Notes: generated by a model from the sequence alone, not told the origin. A DNA stretch of 64,000 nt from UBA2357 sp041916775 (GCA_041916775.1 JAYRYZ010000021.1:31487-95486); one strand, 5' to 3'. Numbered from the stretch's first letter, positions 37,426 to 46,059 are shown. Translations and numbers: made by a program.

Positions 37426-38049
37426 ATGAGCTGGAACATGTGGGTTGCGTTTCTTGCCGCGGCGATCGTGATCGCGGTGTCGCCCGGGCCGGGGGCCGTG
37501 CTGAGCATGGCGACCGGTCTGCGTCATGGCTACGGGCAGGCGGTCCGGGCCATCCTCGGCCTGCAGACCGCACTGCTGATCCAGATCGCGGTGGTCGCGC
37601 TCGGCCTGGGTGCCCTGCTCGCGGCGTCGAGCACGGCGTTCCTCATCATCAAGATCATCGGCGCGGCCTACCTGGTGTACCTCGGCGTGACGAAGTGGCG
37701 TGCGCCGGTCGAAGATATCGACGAGGCGGCTGTGGTCGCGGGTGGTCGCGGCCACAGCCTCTACCTGCAGGGCCTGCTGGTGAACCTCACCAACCCGAAG
37801 GCGCTCGTCTTCATGGTCGCGCTGGTGCCGCAGTTCGTCGTCACGTCCTCGCCGCAGGCGCCGCAGTTCATGATCATCGCCGCCACCATGGTCGCGACCG
37901 ACATGGTGGTGATGTCCGGCTACGCGCTGCTGGCGGGCCGCTGCCGCAACTGGCTGCACAGCCCGCGCATGCTGAAGCTGCAGAACCGTGTGTTCGGCGG
38001 CATGTTCGTGTCCGCCGGTGCCTTGCTCGCAGCGTCGTCCAAGAGCTGA
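37426..38049 (+). CDS. LysE family amino acid exporter
   Basis: A 207-residue protein with about six helices and the family signature near the N terminus (VIAVSPGPGAVLSMATGLRHG) and LVNLTNPKALVFMVALVPQF in the middle. LysE/RhtB proteins export amino acids or related compounds. GGAGG lies six bases before the ATG. Its stop codon is immediately adjacent to the stop of znuA on the other strand, with no bases between them. Confidence 0.88.
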   Translation: MSWNMWVAFLAAAIVIAVSPGPGAVLSMATGLRHGYGQAVRAILGLQTALLIQIAVVALGLGALLAASSTAFLIIKIIGAAYLVYLGVTKWRAPVEDIDEAAVVAGGRGHSLYLQGLLVNLTNPKALVFMVALVPQFVVTSSPQAPQFMIIAATMVATDMVVMSGYALLAGRCRNWLHSPRMLKLQNRVFGGMFVSAGALLAASSKS

Positions 38050-38970
38050 TCAGCGCAAGGCGGCGAGCAGCGTCGCGAGGTTGTGACGCATCATCGCGAC
38101 GTAGGTCGGTGCGCTTCCGTCGGGGCCGGACAGGGCATCCGAAATCAGCGTGCCACCGACGCGCGCGCCGGTCTCCTTGCCGATGCGCTCCATCATGCGC
38201 GGGTCGCTGATGTTCTCCAGGAACACCGCGGCAGCCTTCTCCTTGCGGATCTGCCGGATCAGGCGTGCGACGCCGGCGGCAGAAGGTTCCGATGACGCGC
38301 TGACTCCGCTCGCCGCGAGGAAGCGTACACCGTAGGCAGCGTCGAAGTACGCAAATGCCTCGTGCGAGGTGACGACCGTCCTGCCCGCAGGCAGCGACGC
38401 CAGTTGCTGACGGATCTCCGCATCCAGCGCCGCGAGTTCGGCGTCGTAGCGCGAGAGATTGGCACGATACGCCTGTTCGCCCGCAGGGTCGGCCGCGACC
38501 AGCGCCTTTGCGATGTTGGCGGCGAAGAGACGCACGTTCGCGACGTCCTGCCACAGGTGCGGATCGTGCTCGTCGTCGTGTCCATGTCCGTGACCATGGT
38601 CGTGATGCGCATCGCTGCGTTCGAGCAGCCTGGCACCTTTGCTCGCGATCACCAGCACGCCGGAGCCGCCGGAGGCCTGGGTGAGACGCTCGATCCAGGC
38701 GTCGAAGCCGAGGCCGTTGGCGACCACGACTTGTGCTTCGCGCAGCTTGCGGCTGTCCGAAGGGCGGGGCTGATAGCCGTGGGCGTCCTCGTCGGGAGCG
38801 ATGATGGTGTCGACCTGAACGCGTTCGCCGCCGAGGTTGCGGACCACGTCGGCAAGAATGCTGAAACTGGTGACGACACGCAGCGGTTCGGCATGAGCGC
38901 TGTGGAAAAGGCCGAGTGCGAGCGCGAGGGACAGAAGGAGGCTGCGCAGGTAGGTGATGAACGTGTTCAT
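38050..38970 (-). CDS. znuA: Zinc ABC transporter substrate-binding protein
   Basis: A 306-residue periplasmic protein with a signal peptide (LLLSLALALGLFHSAHA) and the ZnuA cluster A-I fold. It carries a His/Asp-rich loop near residues 125-145 (DAHHDHGHGHGHDDEHDPHLW), typical of zinc-binding members, and further ligands in TSHEAFAYFDAAYG and the C-terminal region. It hands Zn2+ to ZnuB. The gene order is his-rich gene, znuC, znuB, znuA from a Zur-like operator. There is a 31-bp gap after znuB. Confidence 0.92.
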   Translation of the reverse strand: MNTFITYLRSLLLSLALALGLFHSAHAEPLRVVTSFSILADVVRNLGGERVQVDTIIAPDEDAHGYQPRPSDSRKLREAQVVVANGLGFDAWIERLTQASGGSGVLVIASKGARLLERSDAHHDHGHGHGHDDEHDPHLWQDVANVRLFAANIAKALVAADPAGEQAYRANLSRYDAELAALDAEIRQQLASLPAGRTVVTSHEAFAYFDAAYGVRFLAASGVSASSEPSAAGVARLIRQIRKEKAAAVFLENISDPRMMERIGKETGARVGGTLISDALSGPDGSAPTYVAMMRHNLATLLAALR

Positions 38971-39001
38971 GGTCGCGGTGTAGGTGGCAGGTCGGATGGA
39001 C

Positions 39002-39883
39002 TCAGGCTTCCAGGTGGTGGCGCCGGTATAGCCGCGCGCCGAGGAGGCCGTTGGGCGCGGCAAGGAGTGAGACCCCATAGAGCAGGCCGGCGGCGAAGAT
39101 GATCGCCGGGCCGGCGGGCAGGTCGGCATGAAAAGACGCCAGCAACCCCGCCGCTCCGCTCAGGAAGGCGCCGGCGCTGGTGGCGGCCAGCATGCGCGGC
39201 AGCGTGCGCGTCCATAGCCGGGCACTCGCGGCCGGCAGGATCATGATGCCGACCGCCATCAGCGTGCCGAGCGCATGGAAGCCGGCGACGAGGTTGAGCA
39301 CCACCAGCACCAGGAAACCGAAGTGTGTGACAGGACTGATGCGGCTCACGCTGCGCAGGAAGCCCGGGTCGTAGCACTCCAGCACCAGCGGGCGGATCAT
39401 CAGCGCCAGTGCGATCATCGTGAAGCTCGCGATGGCGCTGATCAGGGTCAGTGAGGCATCGTCCAGCGCCAGCACCGAGCCGAAGAGCACATGCAGCAGA
39501 TCGAGATTGCGTCCGCCCGCGGAGACGAGCAGCACGCCGGCCGCAAGCGACAGCAAGTAGAACGCAGCGAGGCTCGCGTCCTCCTTGAGAATCGACGAGC
39601 GGGACACCGCGCCGGCCGCGAGGACGACCGCAATGCCGGCCATGATGCCGCCCACCGTCATTGCGCCGAGCGAGAGCCCGAACGCGAGATAGCCGAGTGC
39701 TGCGCCGGGCAGGATGGCGTGCGACATCGCATCTCCCATCAGGCTCATGCGGCGCAGCAGCAGGAACAGCCCGATCGGCGCCGCGGACACGGCCAGCGCG
39801 AAGCACCCGACCAGTGCGCGGCGCATGAAGACGAACTCGGAGAAGGGTTCGATCAGGAAGGCGTGGGCTTCGGTGAGCATCAT
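39002..39883 (-). CDS. znuB: Zinc ABC transporter permease
   Basis: The 293-residue protein is an ABC-3 family permease with eight or nine helices (LVGCFALAVSAAPIGLFLLL, GDAMSHAILPGAALGYLAFG). It forms the inner-membrane channel for zinc with ZnuC as motor. ATG 39883 overlaps the znuC stop, and a second ATG follows directly at 39880. The arrangement with ZnuA and ZnuC favours zinc over manganese or iron. Confidence 0.92.
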   Translation of the reverse strand: MMLTEAHAFLIEPFSEFVFMRRALVGCFALAVSAAPIGLFLLLRRMSLMGDAMSHAILPGAALGYLAFGLSLGAMTVGGIMAGIAVVLAAGAVSRSSILKEDASLAAFYLLSLAAGVLLVSAGGRNLDLLHVLFGSVLALDDASLTLISAIASFTMIALALMIRPLVLECYDPGFLRSVSRISPVTHFGFLVLVVLNLVAGFHALGTLMAVGIMILPAASARLWTRTLPRMLAATSAGAFLSGAAGLLASFHADLPAGPAIIFAAGLLYGVSLLAAPNGLLGARLYRRHHLEA

Positions 39884-40662
39884 GTCGTGCTCTCGGCCTC
39901 GTCGCGATGGCACACGGGAGCGAACTCGTCGAAGCGCTCGGCCAGCAGGCGCGCGCGCGCCTGCAGCGCCGGTTCGAGGATCTCTCGGGTGGGACCGAAG
40001 CCGAGCGGCTCGCGCGCAATCATCAGGCACTGCGGGAAGTGCCTTTTCACCCGCTCCAGGTCGTGCAGCACCGCGAGAATCGTCTTGCCCTGCGCGTGCC
40101 AGGCGAGGATCAGCGCGATCAGGTCGTCGGTGGTGCCGGTGTCGATCGCATTGAACGGCTCGTCGAGCAGCAGCAGATCCGCATCCTGCAACATCAGGCG
40201 CGCGAAGCGCGCCCGCTGCAGTTGCCCGCCCGACAGCTCCCCGATGGTGCGGCGCTCGAACCCGGCAAGCCCGACCTGCGCAAGCGCGGCATGCACCCGT
40301 TCGCGCTGCGCCCGCGTGAGCCCGCCGAAGGGGCCGACCTCATGCCACAGGCCCATCGCCACCATGTCGTACACGGTGACGGGAAAGCTCGTCTCGAGTT
40401 CGCTCTGCTGCGGCAGGTAGGCGAGCTTCTCCGGCTTCACGCCGAGATCGAAGCGCCCTTGCATCGGCGCGAGTTCGCCCGCCAGGGCCTTCAGCAGGGT
40501 GGATTTTCCCGCGCCATTCGGCCCGACCACCGCCACCAGCGCACCCCGGCCGATCTCGCAGCGCAGATGATGCACCGCCGGGTGGCGATCGTAACCCAGC
40601 GTCAGGTTCTCGAGCCGAAGTGCGCCGTTCTCGGGTGCGCGATGCGTCAATTGAGCGCCCAT
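39880..40662 (-). CDS. znuC: Zinc ABC transporter ATP-binding protein
   Basis: A 260-residue ABC ATPase with Walker A GPNGAGKST, signature LSGGQLQR and Walker B LLLLDEPF. It drives ZnuB. The ATG at 40662 lies 16 bp inside the end of the His-rich gene, so the two overlap. An alternative ATG 42 bp upstream would overlap more. The C terminus (CHRDEAESTT) has a His/Asp/Glu tail. Confidence 0.92.
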   Translation of the reverse strand: MGAQLTHRAPENGALRLENLTLGYDRHPAVHHLRCEIGRGALVAVVGPNGAGKSTLLKALAGELAPMQGRFDLGVKPEKLAYLPQQSELETSFPVTVYDMVAMGLWHEVGPFGGLTRAQRERVHAALAQVGLAGFERRTIGELSGGQLQRARFARLMLQDADLLLLDEPFNAIDTGTTDDLIALILAWHAQGKTILAVLHDLERVKRHFPQCLMIAREPLGFGPTREILEPALQARARLLAERFDEFAPVCHRDEAESTT

Positions 40663-40841
40663 CCGAACATCAGCCAGAGGAGTGCAACGGGCGCGGTCAG
40701 CCACACAAGACGCACACCGGCCGCCCGTGTGACGAGGCCGACGCCGCCAGCCGGACGGGGGCGGGGTGTGTATTCATGGTCGTGGTGACCCTTCGCCGGG
40801 TCGTGGGCGTGCGGGTGTGAGTGGTGCGCTTCTGGGGGCAT
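40647..40841 (-). CDS. Small His-rich membrane protein of the zinc operon
   Basis: A 64-residue protein with a histidine-rich start (PEAHHSHPHAHDPAKGHHDH, eight His in 21 residues) and one hydrophobic helix near the C terminus (VRLVWLTAPVALLWLMFGWAL). No established family was recognised. It is the first gene after the Zur-like operator and overlaps znuC by 16 bp. A role in binding zinc at the cytoplasmic face for the Znu transporter is a reasonable guess, given the composition. No strong ribosome-binding site precedes the ATG. Confidence 0.65.
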   Translation of the reverse strand: MPPEAHHSHPHAHDPAKGHHDHEYTPRPRPAGGVGLVTRAAGVRLVWLTAPVALLWLMFGWALN

Positions 40842-40873
40842 GAATGGCGCTTCGAGATCGGGTTTGTCAGCAT

Positions 40874-40894
40874 GAATGCAATATTATAGCATTC
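40874..40894. promoter_or_regulatory. Zur-box-like operator, bidirectional
   Basis: A 21-bp near-perfect palindrome: GAATGC at 40874-40879 and GCATTC at 40889-40894 around an A/T core that is symmetric except at positions 7 and 15. It resembles known Zur sites with an ATATTATA-type core. It lies 33 bp upstream of the His-rich/znuCBA genes and 51 bp upstream of the DUF2796 gene, and the core contains TATAAT on the minus strand. Zinc-dependent repression of both directions is the likely function. Confidence 0.8.
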
Positions 40895-40945
40895 GTGGCC
40901 AGACACCACCCGGATCACTCGAACAAGCCTCAAGGGGAGCTACAG

Positions 40946-41527
40946 ATGTCCAGAGTCATTGCCGCCGGTCTCGCGCTGGCCTTTTCGCTGTCGGCAGTCG
41001 CTGCCGACCGTGCGCATCAGCATGGTGTGGCTGCGCTGACGCTTGCGCTCGAAGGCGGGGCGCTGCTGATCGAGTTCGAGTCTCCGCTGGATTCGCTGGT
41101 GGGCTTCGAGCATGCGCCCGGTAACGACGCCCAGCGCAAGGCGATATCCGATGCGGCGGAGGCGCTGCGGGCAGGGGGCAGGCTCTTTGCGTTGCCGCAG
41201 GCCGCGCAATGTCGTCTGAAGGACGTGCAGATCGAAGGGCCCTATGACATGGCTGGCGGCGATGCGCATGATCACGCGTCCCACGAACACGAACACGAGC
41301 ATGAGCATGAGCCCCATGCCGGTGAGGCGCAGGCCGACGGCGCGGTTCATGCCGATGCCTATGCCGTCTGGCAGTTCGACTGTGCTGTTCCGGAGCGGCT
41401 GGAGACGATCGGCGTCGGGCTCTTCGATGTCTTCCCGCGCCTGCAGCGCGTCCAGGCGGAGCTCGCCACGCCGCGTGGCCAGCAGGGCGTGAGCCTGGAT
41501 CGGAACAACGTCCAACTGCGCCCTTGA
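40946..41527 (+). CDS. DUF2796 periplasmic zinc-binding protein (ZrgA-like)
   Basis: A 193-residue exported protein with a signal peptide (VIAAGLALAFSLSAVAA) and then DRAHQHGVAALTLALEGGAL, the DUF2796 opening. Residues about 105-125 form a repeated His/Glu cluster (HDHASHEHEHEHEHEPH), and the C terminus holds WQFDCAVPERL. ZrgA of Vibrio is a zinc-regulated periplasmic protein of this family associated with an ABC transporter. AAGGGGAG lies eight bases before the ATG. It starts a divergent cluster from the Zur-like operator. Confidence 0.85.
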   Translation: MSRVIAAGLALAFSLSAVAADRAHQHGVAALTLALEGGALLIEFESPLDSLVGFEHAPGNDAQRKAISDAAEALRAGGRLFALPQAAQCRLKDVQIEGPYDMAGGDAHDHASHEHEHEHEHEPHAGEAQADGAVHADAYAVWQFDCAVPERLETIGVGLFDVFPRLQRVQAELATPRGQQGVSLDRNNVQLRP

Positions 41528-41538
41528 GCGAATCGCCA

Positions 41539-42231
41539 ATGCCGGATGACCACGCGGGGATGGCGGTCGACTGCCGCGAGGTGGTCTTCTCGCGTCAGGG
41601 GCCGGGCGGGTTCCGCCTGGTGCTGCCCGAACTGCGCGTCGCACGTGGCGAGCGGCTGTTCGTGCATGGTCCGAGCGGGAGTGGCAAATCGACGCTGCTG
41701 GCGTTGATCGGCGGTACGCTGGTGCCCGCAAGCGGGCAGATCAGCGTGCTGGGGCAGGACATCACGCGGATGAGCGGCGCCCGGCGCGACCGCTTCCGTG
41801 CGGCCAACATCGGCTTCATCTTCCAGCTCTTCAACCTGATCCCCTATCTCTCGGCAGCGGAGAACATCGCGCTCGCCTGCCGCTTCTCCCGTGACCGGAC
41901 CGCTCGCCTGACGCAGGCGCTGGATCTGGAGATCGCCAGCCTGGGTGAGCGTCTGGACCTGGATTCCGCCCTGCTCGGCCGCCCTGCCGCCGAGCTGTCG
42001 GTGGGCCAGCAGCAGCGTGTCGCCGCCGCGCGCGCGCTGATCGGACGGCCGCCCCTGCTGATTGCCGACGAACCCACCTCGGCGCTGGATGAGAACAGGC
42101 AGCAGGCCTTCCTGCAGCTTCTCATGGCCGAGGCCGGGGCGTCGGGGGCGACCCTGCTGTTCGTGAGTCACGACCAACGCCTGGCGACAGCCTTCGATCG
42201 TACGGTCGCGCTCGGAGGTGGCGCATGCTGA
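41539..42231 (+). CDS. ABC transporter ATP-binding protein of the DUF2796 cluster
   Basis: A 230-residue ATPase of the LolD/MacB type. Walker A is GPSGSGKST, the signature is altered to LSVGQQQR, and Walker B is LLIADEP. It should power the FtsX-like permease encoded next, whose start overlaps its stop by seven bases. The ATG at 41539 was preferred over a TTG at 41524. Context suggests zinc-linked transport, but the substrate is not proven. Confidence 0.85.
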   Translation: MPDDHAGMAVDCREVVFSRQGPGGFRLVLPELRVARGERLFVHGPSGSGKSTLLALIGGTLVPASGQISVLGQDITRMSGARRDRFRAANIGFIFQLFNLIPYLSAAENIALACRFSRDRTARLTQALDLEIASLGERLDLDSALLGRPAAELSVGQQQRVAAARALIGRPPLLIADEPTSALDENRQQAFLQLLMAEAGASGATLLFVSHDQRLATAFDRTVALGGGAC

Positions 42232-43484
42232 CGACCCTGCTGCGCCTCGCCTCGAGCAGCCTGCTGAACCGGCGTGGCACGGTGCTGCTGACGCTTGTCG
42301 CGGTGTCGGTCTCGGTGGCGATGCTGCTCGCGGTGGAACGTGTGCGCACCGACGTGCGTGACGGCTTTGCACGCACCCTGTCGGGAACGGACCTCATCGT
42401 CGGGGCGCGCGGCGGTGCGGTGCAGCTGCTGCTGTATTCGGTTTTCCACGTCGGCGATGCGACCGCCAATGTGTCGTGGCAGAGCTTCCAGGCGATCGCC
42501 GGGCTGCCGCAGGTCGCCTGGGCCGTGCCGATCTCGCTGGGCGACACCCACCGTGGTCGGCGCGTGATGGGCACCGAGCCGGCCTTCTTCGATCACTATC
42601 GCCACGGACGGGACGTCGCGCTGCGTTTCGAGGACGGGCGTCCGTTCGCCGCCTTGTTCGAGGCGGTCATCGGCGCCGAGCTGGCGCGTTCGCTTGGCTA
42701 TGCGGTCGGCCAGCAGATCGTGGTCAGCCACGGCACGGCGGGCCTTGCGTCGCATGACGACAAGCCCTTCACCATCGTCGGCGTGCTCGCGCCCACTGGC
42801 ACGCCCATCGACCGGACAGTGCTTGTGAGCCTGGAGGCGATCGAGGCGATCCACGTGGATTGGTCTTCAGGCGGGCGTATTCCGGGGGTCTCCATCCCCG
42901 CCGACAAGGTGCAGCGCTTCGACCTCACGCCCAAGTCGGTCACTGCGGTGCTGGTCGGCCTGAAGAGCCGGACGACGGTGTTCCAGGTGCAGCGCTTCGT
43001 GAACCGCTATCCGGCCGAGCCGCTCACTGCGATCATGCCGGGCGTGACCTTGCAGGCGCTCTGGGATGTGGTGGGCGTGGTGGAGCGTGCCCTGCTGCTC
43101 GTGTCGGCGCTGGTCGTGGTGGTCGGCATCACCGGATTGGTTGCGGTGCTTCTGGCCGGGCTGGATGCGCGTCGGCGCGAGCTGGCCATTCTGCGTGCGC
43201 TCGGGGCGCGACCCGGGCATGTGTTCGTGTTGCTAGCCTGCGAGGGCCTGCTGCTCGGGGTGGCGGGCTGCGCGTTGGGACTTGGTGCCGTGCAACTGGG
43301 CTTGGGCGTCGCCGGGCCCTGGCTGGAGGCGCATTACGGGATCGCGCTCGGAACGGGTTGGCCATCCGCTTCGGAGTGGGCGCTGCTGGGCCTCGTGATC
43401 GTGTCTCTCGGTTGCGCCAGCCTGATTCCCGCGTGGCGTGCCTACCGCTATGCTGTCGCCGACGGCATGACGGTCAGGATCTGA
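42225..43484 (+). CDS. FtsX/MacB-type ABC permease of the DUF2796 cluster
   Basis: A 419-residue protein with one N-terminal helix (LLTLVAVSVSVAMLLAVERV), a large periplasmic domain of MacB_PCD type (about 40-270), and three C-terminal helices (ALLLVSALVVVVGITGLVAVLLAGLDARRREL). Proteins of this design more often act as mechanotransmitters or exporters than as classic importers. It overlaps the ATPase gene and is followed by a DUF3299 gene after 15 bp. Confidence 0.85.
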   Translation: MLTTLLRLASSSLLNRRGTVLLTLVAVSVSVAMLLAVERVRTDVRDGFARTLSGTDLIVGARGGAVQLLLYSVFHVGDATANVSWQSFQAIAGLPQVAWAVPISLGDTHRGRRVMGTEPAFFDHYRHGRDVALRFEDGRPFAALFEAVIGAELARSLGYAVGQQIVVSHGTAGLASHDDKPFTIVGVLAPTGTPIDRTVLVSLEAIEAIHVDWSSGGRIPGVSIPADKVQRFDLTPKSVTAVLVGLKSRTTVFQVQRFVNRYPAEPLTAIMPGVTLQALWDVVGVVERALLLVSALVVVVGITGLVAVLLAGLDARRRELAILRALGARPGHVFVLLACEGLLLGVAGCALGLGAVQLGLGVAGPWLEAHYGIALGTGWPSASEWALLGLVIVSLGCASLIPAWRAYRYAVADGMTVRI

Positions 43485-43499
43485 GGGATTGGAGGGCGA

Positions 43500-44141
43500 A
43501 TGAAAGGGCGGAAGTGGAGAATGCTGGCGACCTGCGTGTTGCTCGCCGTGGTGCAGGCGGCGTCTTTCGCTGCGGAAGGCGGTACCGCGCAGGGCGGACG
43601 CGAGACGTATGCGGTCGGCGATCGCCTGCAGCAGCTGGGTGGCAAGGAGGATGGCTTTCGCGAGATCACCTGGGACGACCTGATCCCGCCCGACTGGATG
43701 CCCGAGAAGCAGCTCGAGGCACTCTTCGACAGCCTCAAGATCGACGCTCTCGACGATCAGGACCCGCGTGCGATGGAGGCCATGGCGAAGATCCGCGAGG
43801 CTTGGGACAATGCGCCCGTGGTCGAGCGGCTGGATGGTCAGCGCATCCGCATCCCGGGCTTCGTGGTGCCGCTGGACGGCGGTCGCAAGGAAATCGATTC
43901 GTTCCTGCTGGTGCCTTACTTCGGTGCCTGCATTCACGTCCCGCCGCCGCCGCTGAACCAGCTCATCCATGTGAGGCCGGACACGCCGATCGCGTCGAAC
44001 CTCAACATGATGCCGGTCTGGGTGAGCGGCGTGCTGACGGTGGCGCGCTTCGATTCTGCGCTCGGCAACGCCGGCTATCAGTTGCGCGGCATGAAGGTCG
44101 AGGCCTACGAACCCCCGCCAGCGGGGGCAAACAAGCCCTGA
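43500..44141 (+). CDS. DUF3299 exported protein
   Basis: A 213-residue secreted protein with a signal peptide (MLATCVLLAVVQAASFA) and the DUF3299 core: ITWDDLIPPDWMPE, IRIPGFVVPLDGG and the cysteine-containing PYFGACIHVPPPPLNQ. The single conserved Cys with nearby His suggests metal or haem/copper binding in the periplasm, though the activity is unknown. It is the last gene of the DUF2796 cluster and is found with such clusters in other proteobacteria. Confidence 0.82.
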   Translation: MKGRKWRMLATCVLLAVVQAASFAAEGGTAQGGRETYAVGDRLQQLGGKEDGFREITWDDLIPPDWMPEKQLEALFDSLKIDALDDQDPRAMEAMAKIREAWDNAPVVERLDGQRIRIPGFVVPLDGGRKEIDSFLLVPYFGACIHVPPPPLNQLIHVRPDTPIASNLNMMPVWVSGVLTVARFDSALGNAGYQLRGMKVEAYEPPPAGANKP

Positions 44142-44163
44142 GGCAGTGGCGTGTCGTGGCGTG

Positions 44164-44550
44164 TCAGGAAGCGCTGTCGCTGGCAGATGCAAGCATCGAC
44201 GAGAGATCGCGCTCAAGCAGCGCCGGGTCGCCCAGATTGAGTTCCACAAGGCGGCGCAGCGCGGTGATGCTGTCGAGGTCGATCTCCGTGCAGCGCAGGC
44301 CGTACTGATTGCCATGAACATGGGCCACGTGCGCTTGCATGGTGATCTGTTCTCCGTCGTCACCCAGGGTCAGCCCGAGCAGCAGCGGACAGTCCTCGGC
44401 GAGCGCGGGCATGTCGTCGGCGACGGTCACCAGCGCGCCTTTCATCGACAGATCCTCGATCTCGCAAGCGATCACCCGGCCGCTGACCGTGAGCCGCCCG
44501 CCTGCGTGAAAGTCTACACGTGAGAATCGGCGGCGTTGTGGTGCATGCAT
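44164..44550 (-). CDS. PilZ domain protein (c-di-GMP effector)
   Basis: A 128-residue single-domain protein. The c-di-GMP-binding motifs are present: RRRFSR (RxxxR) near the N terminus and DLSMKG (D/NxSxxG) about 28 residues later. It likely responds to the several GGDEF/EAL enzymes encoded in the window. The ATG at 44550 follows GGAG by ten bases; an upstream ATG at 44583 is possible. It is separated by 22 bp from the convergent DUF3299 gene. Confidence 0.85.
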   Translation of the reverse strand: MHAPQRRRFSRVDFHAGGRLTVSGRVIACEIEDLSMKGALVTVADDMPALAEDCPLLLGLTLGDDGEQITMQAHVAHVHGNQYGLRCTEIDLDSITALRRLVELNLGDPALLERDLSSMLASASDSAS

Positions 44551-44671
44551 GGCGAAGGGCTCCGGTCGCGGTGGCGGGTTCATGGTGCGCGCTGACACCA
44601 CGCCAATGATAGGCCTTCGTACTCGCCGCGGGTGAACCCCGCGCACGTTCGCCAGACGCTAGAATGTCGCG

Positions 44672-45523
44672 ATGAGCACGATTCTTCCTTCCGCCAGTGG
44701 GGCCGAGCGGTCGCCGCTGGGCAAGCCTTCCGAGTACGTCAGCCATTATTCTCCGGCGTTGCTGTTTCCCATCGATCGACAGGGAAAGCGCGACGAACTG
44801 GGTGTGCGCGGCGATGCCCTGCCGTTCCAGGGTGAGGACCTGTGGAATGCTTACGAGCTTTCCTGGCTCAACCTGCGTGGCAAGCCGGTGGTCGCCATCG
44901 GTGAGTTTCGCGTGCCCGCCGAGTCGCCACGGCTGATCGAGTCGAAGTCGCTGAAGCTTTACCTGAACTCGTTCAACCAGAGTCGCTTTGCCTCCTGCGA
45001 AGCCGTGCTGCAGTGCCTTCTCCGCGACCTTTCGGCGGCGTGTGGTGCCGAGGTGCGGGTGTCGCTGACGGACTTGTCATTCCGCCCGGTGCGCGGGTTC
45101 GCTTATCCGGAGGGTGTATTGCTCGATACGCTGGATATCGCGGTCGATCGCTATCAGCCCGACCCTGGCCTGCTGTGCGCTGACGATGCGCTGCCGCCGG
45201 TGAGCGAAACGCTTTATTCGCACCTGTTGAAGTCCAACTGTCTGGTGACGGGGCAGCCGGACTGGGGAACCGTTGTGGTGCGCTATCGCGGCGCGCCCAT
45301 CGACCGCGAAGGCCTGCTGCGCTACATCGTGTCCTTCCGCGAGCACAACGAGTTCCACGAGCAATGCGTCGAGCGCATCTTCTGCGATCTCCTGGCGCGC
45401 TGCAGGCCTGCCGAGCTTGCGGTGTGGGCGCGCTACACGCGCCGCGGAGGTCTGGATATCAACCCGTTCCGGGCACTGGCGGGTGAAGCACCGCCGCGGA
45501 ACCTTGCCGAGGTGAGGCAGTAG
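44672..45523 (+). CDS. queF: NADPH-dependent 7-cyano-7-deazaguanine reductase
   Basis: A 283-residue two-domain QueF that reduces preQ0 to preQ1 for queuosine in tRNA. The active-site cysteine is in LLKSNCLVTGQPDWG, and the NADPH motif ESKSLKLYLNSFNQ is present. The length equals the long E. coli type. A TAGAAT at 44660-44665 lies only six bases before the ATG, so the transcript may be almost leaderless if that is the promoter. Confidence 0.94.
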   Translation: MSTILPSASGAERSPLGKPSEYVSHYSPALLFPIDRQGKRDELGVRGDALPFQGEDLWNAYELSWLNLRGKPVVAIGEFRVPAESPRLIESKSLKLYLNSFNQSRFASCEAVLQCLLRDLSAACGAEVRVSLTDLSFRPVRGFAYPEGVLLDTLDIAVDRYQPDPGLLCADDALPPVSETLYSHLLKSNCLVTGQPDWGTVVVRYRGAPIDREGLLRYIVSFREHNEFHEQCVERIFCDLLARCRPAELAVWARYTRRGGLDINPFRALAGEAPPRNLAEVRQ

Positions 45524-45547
45524 CCTCGACGCAAGGGCCCGAAGAAT

Positions 45548-45576
45548 TTGAAAGCAGTTGTTCCAGTTGCTTTCAA
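45548..45576. repeat. Inverted repeat between queF and cytochrome c
   Basis: TTGAAAGCA (45548-45556) and TGCTTTCAA (45568-45576) form a 9-bp perfect stem with an 11-base loop. No T run follows, so a Rho-independent terminator is unlikely. CAGTTG is repeated at 45555 and 45564 within it. It could be a regulator site for the cytochrome gene. Confidence 0.4.
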
Positions 45577-45685
45577 GTGGCTGGCTGGGTGCTGCCGGGG
45601 TCGTGACAGTCGGGGCGCGAACAGGCAGAATTCAACCGTTGGTCTGGTGTCGTTGTACTCCGGTTAACTCAAGAGAGGAAGGAAG

Positions 45686-46024
45686 ATGAAAGTATTGATG
45701 GCTGCCACCGTCGTGGCTGGTTTGTTGTCCGCTGCCCCGGCATTCGCCGATCTGGAACTGGCGACCAAGAAGGGCTGCATGGCCTGTCACAAGGAAGATG
45801 CGAAGCATCTCGGCCCCGCCTACAAGGAAGTCGCCGCGAAGTACAAGGGTGACGCTGCTGCGGTGGATACCCTCGTCAATGTCGTGATGAAAGGCAGCTC
45901 CGCGAAGGGTGCGGCCTCCGGCGAGTGGATGAAGGCCGGCAAGGCGATGACGCCGATGATGCCGCCCAACAACGTGACCGCAGAAGAGGCCAAGAAGCTG
46001 GTCGAGTGGGTTCTCGCTCACTGA
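45686..46024 (+). CDS. Small periplasmic cytochrome c (class I)
   Basis: A 112-residue precursor with a signal peptide (MKVLMAATVVAGLLSAAPAFA) and one haem site, GCMACH. The likely axial methionine is in TPMMPPNNV near the C terminus, as in cytochrome c-551/c-552. It shuttles electrons in the periplasm, and could be a donor to the peroxidase at 20.3 kb. GAGAGGAAGGAAG precedes the ATG. A good terminator follows. Confidence 0.9.
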   Translation: MKVLMAATVVAGLLSAAPAFADLELATKKGCMACHKEDAKHLGPAYKEVAAKYKGDAAAVDTLVNVVMKGSSAKGAASGEWMKAGKAMTPMMPPNNVTAEEAKKLVEWVLAH

Positions 46025-46059
46025 TCGCCAGCCTCCGTCCCAAGCTGCAACTGTTTCCG

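Noticed and set aside
36193..37959. 588-codon minus-strand frame
   Set aside because: Runs through the 6S RNA, its terminator and two transporters on the other strand; not coding.
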